Assembly (NCBI GenBank): GCA_007131525.1
Contig: SLQK01000039.1
Span: 1-8,112 of the forward strand
From: Nitriliruptoraceae bacterium
GTDB taxonomy: Bacteria > Actinomycetota > Nitriliruptoria > Nitriliruptorales > Nitriliruptoraceae
Reading direction: 5' to 3'
DNA length: 8,112 nucleotides
Shown: positions 5,451 through 8,112 of the stretch, in pieces
Layout of the letters: the number at the start of each line of letters is the position of its first letter
Numbering within the stretch: position 1 is the first letter of the stretch
The notes under the pieces: model-generated
What the model was told of the DNA's origin: nothing
Databases searched by the model: none
The model's input: the letters and a program-made list of their open reading frames with translations, nothing else
Made by a program: the position numbers and the translations under genes

Positions 5451-7298
5451 ATGACGGTTCGACCGGGGGCCGTGCGTTTGCTCGCTCTGGTGCTCGCTGT
5501 CTTGGTCCCCTTGGCCGTCGTTCCAGTGACGTCGGCGAGCGCCGCACCCGGCGCGGGAAGCATCGTGCTCGAGAGTCCGCTAGGCACGCCGGTGGGCAAC
5601 ATCGACCTCGGCCTCGATGAGCAACCCGCCGTGGTGGACTTCGGCGGTGTCTCAGTCGGTGACAGCGCTCGGCGCACCATCTTCGTGCGCAACGTCGGCG
5701 ATGGGCCGTTGACCGTGGAGAGCGTTGGCCTCAATACACGGTCCTTCGCCGAGAGCGAGTACCGGATCGTCAGCGACACAGCGAGCGGCGCGGCGATCGC
5801 GCCGGGCGCGCATCGCGAGGTCGCGGTCGAGTTCACCCCGGAACAGAAGCCCACCGGCTCGGCGAGGGCGGTCCACCACTCCCAAGACCTCGTCGGACGG
5901 GGGTTGCTGACGCGCAGGGTCGTCACCGACGACGCGGGTTTCGGCACTGCTTGGGGGGTGTTCGCCTACTTCCGTAACCCGGGGGGGACGGGGAGCGTCA
6001 GCTACACCGCGGTCGCCTCCTCCGAGTCCGTCGTCAGGGGCCAGAGCGAGGGCACGGTCGCCCTCGTCGGCGGTGACGCCTACGCCATGGAGGCGATTGT
6101 GCCGCACGGCGGTTGGGGCGCGTCGGAGTCGGCGGTGGATTTCGCCGTAGCGCCTGACTACAGCTCCACCCGGGTCTTCAGGCCGATGCCGGGTCCGGGT
6201 CAGTCCGTCCCGTTCTTCGCTGGGGTCAGCGAGGTGAACTTCCACCGGCTCGAGGACGCCGTGCTCGTGGTCCTGTCCGATGACCCAGACGCCCAAGGCA
6301 ATCCCGATGTGATGGGTCGGCCAGCCGGCACGTTCGTCTCCCTGTTCGGAGCGGCCACGACCGGCACGGGGGTCCCCCCACTGGACCCGGTGGAGCCGAT
6401 CGAGCCGATCGACCCGGACGGAGTGGCGCGCATCGCCGGCGCCGACCGCCACCACACCGCGGTGCTGACCTCGCAGGCCCGCTACCGGGAGGGCGAGGCC
6501 GGCGCGGTGGTGCTGTCACGCAGCGACGAGTTCGCCGACGCGCTGGCGGGCACGCCCCTGGCGGCGCGCCGCGGCGGGCCGCTGTTGCTGACGCCCTCCG
6601 CCGGCCTGCTGCCGGCGACGATGCAGGAGATCGATCGCGTCCTGCCCGCTGGCGGGACGGTGTACCTGCTCGGCGGGGAGGCCGCGCTGCATCCGTCCGT
6701 GGCCGACGCACTGCGTGCCGCCGGCTTCGAAGCCAAGCGGCTGTCTGGCCCCACTCGGTTCGAGACCGCTGTGGCGATCGCGACGGAGGTCGGAAGCACC
6801 CAGGCGATCCTGGTGACCACCGGGCTGAACTTCCCCGACGCACTGGCCGCGGGCGCCGCCGCGTCCACGAACGATGGCGTCGTCGTGCTCAGCGCCGACC
6901 GAACCGCCCACCCTGCGACCCTGGCGTACCTGGCCGACCATTCCGGCGTGCCCCAGTACGCGATCGGTGGACCGGCCGTGGCCGCGCACCCGACGGCGCA
7001 ACCAGTCGCCGGACCGACGCGTCATGACACGGCGGTGCAGGTCGCCGAAGAGTTCTTCTCCGCCCCGGAGGTCGCCGGCCTCGCACGCAGCGACCTGTAC
7101 GCCGACGCGCTTGGCGGCGGAGCGCACATCGGTGGGCTGGGTGGCCCACTGCTCCTGACCCCCACAAACGCACTTCCCCAGGTCGTCGAGCAGTACCTGG
7201 CCGCGAACGCGACCAGCCTGCGCGGCGCCTTCCTCTACGGCGGCGAAGCGGCCGTCAGCTCGCAGGTCGAGCAGGTGGTCAAGGGCGCCATCGACTGA
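5451..7298 (+). CDS. Secreted protein with ASH-like domain and three cell-wall-binding (CWB2) repeats
   Basis: A 615-residue exported protein. Residues 1-31 are a Sec signal peptide: Arg near the N-terminus, the hydrophobic core LLALVLAVLVPLAVVPV, and an Ala-x-Ala cleavage area TSASAA. Residues about 50-131 resemble an ASH/choice-of-anchor-D immunoglobulin-like domain (VVDFGGVSVGDSARRTIFV, then NVGDGPLTVESV and IAPGAHREVAVEFTP). Residues about 135-305 match nothing I recognise. A Pro/Asp/Glu linker (308-324, PVEPIEPIDPDG) leads to three CWB2 repeats: 326-413 (RIAGADRHHTAV, EFADALAG, YLLGGEAAL), 429-510 (RLSGPTRFETAVAIA, NFPDALAAG, YAIGGPAV) and 517-602 (PVAGPTRHDTAVQVA, LYADALGGG, LYGGEAAV). 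CWB2 repeats hold proteins non-covalently to cell-wall polymers. No enzyme domain is evident. The ATG at 5451 is preferred over the GTG at 5421 because it places the signal peptide at the N-terminus and AAGGTG lies at 5436-5441. The coding region stops one base before an IS-like end, yet the third repeat looks complete. Confidence 0.9.
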   Translation: MTVRPGAVRLLALVLAVLVPLAVVPVTSASAAPGAGSIVLESPLGTPVGNIDLGLDEQPAVVDFGGVSVGDSARRTIFVRNVGDGPLTVESVGLNTRSFAESEYRIVSDTASGAAIAPGAHREVAVEFTPEQKPTGSARAVHHSQDLVGRGLLTRRVVTDDAGFGTAWGVFAYFRNPGGTGSVSYTAVASSESVVRGQSEGTVALVGGDAYAMEAIVPHGGWGASESAVDFAVAPDYSSTRVFRPMPGPGQSVPFFAGVSEVNFHRLEDAVLVVLSDDPDAQGNPDVMGRPAGTFVSLFGAATTGTGVPPLDPVEPIEPIDPDGVARIAGADRHHTAVLTSQARYREGEAGAVVLSRSDEFADALAGTPLAARRGGPLLLTPSAGLLPATMQEIDRVLPAGGTVYLLGGEAALHPSVADALRAAGFEAKRLSGPTRFETAVAIATEVGSTQAILVTTGLNFPDALAAGAAASTNDGVVVLSADRTAHPATLAYLADHSGVPQYAIGGPAVAAHPTAQPVAGPTRHDTAVQVAEEFFSAPEVAGLARSDLYADALGGGAHIGGLGGPLLLTPTNALPQVVEQYLAANATSLRGAFLYGGEAAVSSQVEQVVKGAID

Positions 7299-7299
7299 G

Positions 7300-7313
7300 C
7301 CTGAATCCACCGT
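7300..7313 (+). repeat. Putative terminal inverted repeat of the IS remnant
   Basis: CCTGAATCCACCGT begins two bases after the surface-protein stop codon (TGA 7296-7298, then one G). No matching partner (its reverse complement) was seen between 7314 and 8067, as expected for a truncated element. Confidence 0.45.
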
Positions 7314-7321
7314 GTGAGCGT

Positions 7322-7363
7322 GGTGGGGGGGCGGGTTGGTGGCTTGCGGGCGCGGGTTGGTGG
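7322..7363 (+). repeat. G-rich tract with a 12-bp direct repeat
   Basis: GCGGGTTGGTGG occurs at 7331-7342 and 7352-7363, 21 bp apart, following a run of seven G (7325-7331). Several GGG tracts are close enough to allow a G-quadruplex with one long loop on the plus strand. It lies in the non-coding 3' part of the IS remnant. Confidence 0.55.
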
Positions 7364-7505
7364 TGGCGTGTGGCCTCGCGGCTCGTTGAGGGCGTTCGGC
7401 GGCGTGTCGGGGGCGGTAGTCGGGCAGGAGCGGCTCCGCCGCGGGGCGGCGGTGGCGTCTGCGATGGGGTCGTGGCCGCAGGGGGGACGGCGGCGCGGAG
7501 TGGGG

Positions 7506-7665
7506 TCAGCCGGGCGCTGCGGCGGGTAGGGCGCGCGGCCGTGCGAGGGCGGTGAGCCACGCGGTGCGCCAGGGCCATCGGGCGGGCAGCGCCAGCCGCC
7601 AGCCGCCAGCGTCGGGTGGAGCGGGTCAGCCGGCCGGGCAGGGTGAGGTAGCGCCGGCGAGGCGG
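7506..7665 (-). pseudogene. IS1380-family-like transposase, C-terminal fragment with frameshift
   Basis: In the minus strand one frame gives YLTLPGRLTRSTRRWRLA (from about 7650) and a second gives LALPARWPWRTAWLTALA, then RPRALPAAAPG and TGA (7508-7506). Joined, the 50 residues match the C-terminal pattern of actinobacterial IS1380-type DDE transposases: an Arg-rich stretch, then LPAxWPW, a short helix and ALPA. The frames are separated by a 7-bp tandem duplication (plus strand GCCAGCC at 7591-7597 and 7598-7604, with a partial third copy to 7610). Removing one copy restores the frame exactly. The catalytic DDE part is absent, so the fragment cannot transpose. The upstream limit is approximate. 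Confidence 0.7.
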
Positions 7666-8017
7666 AGTTTGACGACGCCATCGTCGCGACGATTGGTGAG
7701 TGCGCAATCCATTGGGCGGTGAGGTGGACGGCGGTGGGGAGGGTCCCGCGGATGCGCTCGAGCGTCCTCTCAACCGCCCGATCCACGAGCGGCGCCCTTG
7801 GAGTCCTGCCGGGTCGTGCGCGGACCGTGACCGTGTCAGCCGCCGATGCGGGGCTGTCAGTCACAGCCCGAGGAGGGCTCCGGCGAGGTGCCCCAGCCTC
7901 CGACTCCGCTCGTTCGACACAGATTCGACACGACCAGCCTGCCGGGCGGTGCGTCGGGGTGCCGCTGCACTCCAGCCGAGGCCGCATGGCCGGCGACGCG
8001 AAACCGCCGGCACCACG
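7666..8017. other. Intergenic region without a recognisable gene
   Basis: I see no supported coding region on either strand in these roughly 350 bases. The long open frames here extend into the tRNA and have no recognisable domains. Small structures include AGCCC-N5-GGGCT (7865-7879) and GCCGGCG-N9-CGCCGGC (7989-8011), the latter just beyond the tRNA terminator. Confidence 0.5.
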
Positions 8018-8036
8018 AAACCCCCGCTCAGCGAGG
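8018..8036 (-). terminator. Intrinsic terminator of the tRNA-Gly transcript
   Basis: On the minus strand, CCTCGC-TGA-GCGGGG (stem 8022-8036, one T-G pair) is followed by GTTTCG, 32 nt after the tRNA 3' end. The short T-tract is usual for high-GC bacteria. Confidence 0.6.
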
Positions 8037-8067
8037 CGAAGAAGGAGCAGAGTGGCGGTGGTGGGTC

Positions 8068-8112
8068 TGGAGCGGACGACGGGATTCGAACCCGCGACCC
8101 CCACCTTGGCAA
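8068..8112 (-). tRNA. tRNA-Gly(GCC), 3' part, truncated by window edge
   Basis: The minus strand from the window edge reads the anticodon loop TTGCCAA (anticodon GCC, 8110-8108), the anticodon-stem 3' side GGTGG, a 5-nt variable loop, the T arm GCGGGTTCGAATCCCGT, and the acceptor 3' strand ending in GTCCGCTCCA. The CCA end is encoded (8070-8068). The 45 visible bases correspond to tRNA positions 32-76. The 5' half lies beyond the window. Glycine identity rests on the GCC anticodon and the discriminator U. Confidence 0.95.

Larger units (their letters stand above)
7300..7665 (-). mobile_element. Remnant of an IS1380-like insertion sequence (3' part only)
   Basis: The remnant contains a decayed transposase C-terminus (7506-7665) and, about 190 bp beyond its stop, CCTGAATCCACCGT at 7300-7313. 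That sequence resembles ends of IS1380-family elements; the ISEcp1 end, as I remember it, is CCTAGATTCTACGT, matching at 9 of 14 positions. The opposite end of the element is not found in the window, so only the 3' part survives. The inner limit near 7665 is where transposase similarity fades. Family assignment is from memory of the C-terminal pattern and needs a search. Confidence 0.6.

Noticed and set aside
5652..6455. 267-codon minus-strand open frame
   Set aside because: Antisense shadow of the surface-protein gene; no domain.
7235..8104. 289-codon minus-strand open frame
   Set aside because: Starts inside the tRNA (translated tRNA gives the familiar GVAGSNPV artefact), is Pro/Arg-rich, and covers the IS relic in the wrong frame.
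7861..8112. 83-codon minus-strand open frame with WGSRVRIPSSAP
   Set aside because: This is the well-known mistranslation of a tRNA T arm and its flank.
8068..8112. Attachment site (attL/attR) at the tRNA 3' end
   Set aside because: No second copy of the tRNA 3' sequence and no integrase gene in the window.
1..8112. CRISPR array, toxin-antitoxin, phage-defence or biosynthetic cluster
   Set aside because: No regularly spaced repeats, no recognisable Cas, toxin, nuclease or synthase domains; the genes present are ordinary housekeeping or accessory families.

Overview
The window reads as chromosomal DNA of a high-GC actinobacterium. The protein families are actinobacterial: an HD-GYP/LuxR fusion, a VOC + WYL-regulator pair, an AHSA1-type SRPBCC protein and a secreted protein with three cell-wall-binding (CWB2) repeats. 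CWB2 proteins of this kind are common in deep-branching lineages such as Nitriliruptoria, but I cannot fix the taxon from the sequence.

Layout. (1) 6-2482, minus strand: an HD-GYP-type phosphohydrolase with a C-terminal LuxR helix-turn-helix, followed 68 bp later by an alpha/beta hydrolase. The gap between them holds two strong hairpins. (2) 2752-4241: a VOC/glyoxalase-like gene (minus) diverges from a WYL-type regulator (plus). A 17-bp inverted repeat between them is the obvious operator candidate. The regulator looks broken: it has no canonical in-frame start codon and needs a -1 frame change near 3670-3690. (3) 4345-5058, minus: an SRPBCC (AHSA1-like) protein that converges on the regulator. 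(4) 5059-5450: a divergent intergenic region rich in inverted repeats. (5) 5451-7298, plus: a secreted, cell-wall-anchored protein. (6) 7300-about 7665: the degraded 3' end of an IS1380-like insertion sequence. It comprises a terminal-repeat-like sequence one base after the surface-protein stop codon and a transposase C-terminus knocked out of frame by a 7-bp tandem duplication. (7) About 7666-8067: no recognisable gene except the terminator of the last feature. (8) 8068-8112, minus: the 3' part of tRNA-Gly(GCC), cut by the window edge.

The genes do not form one pathway. The two local units are HD-LuxR with the hydrolase (probably co-transcribed) and VOC with the WYL regulator (divergent, probably regulated through the shared operator). 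I found no convincing undescribed multi-gene system. The items most worth checking are the broken regulator, its operator, the IS scar beside the surface protein, and the repeat-rich promoter region of that protein.
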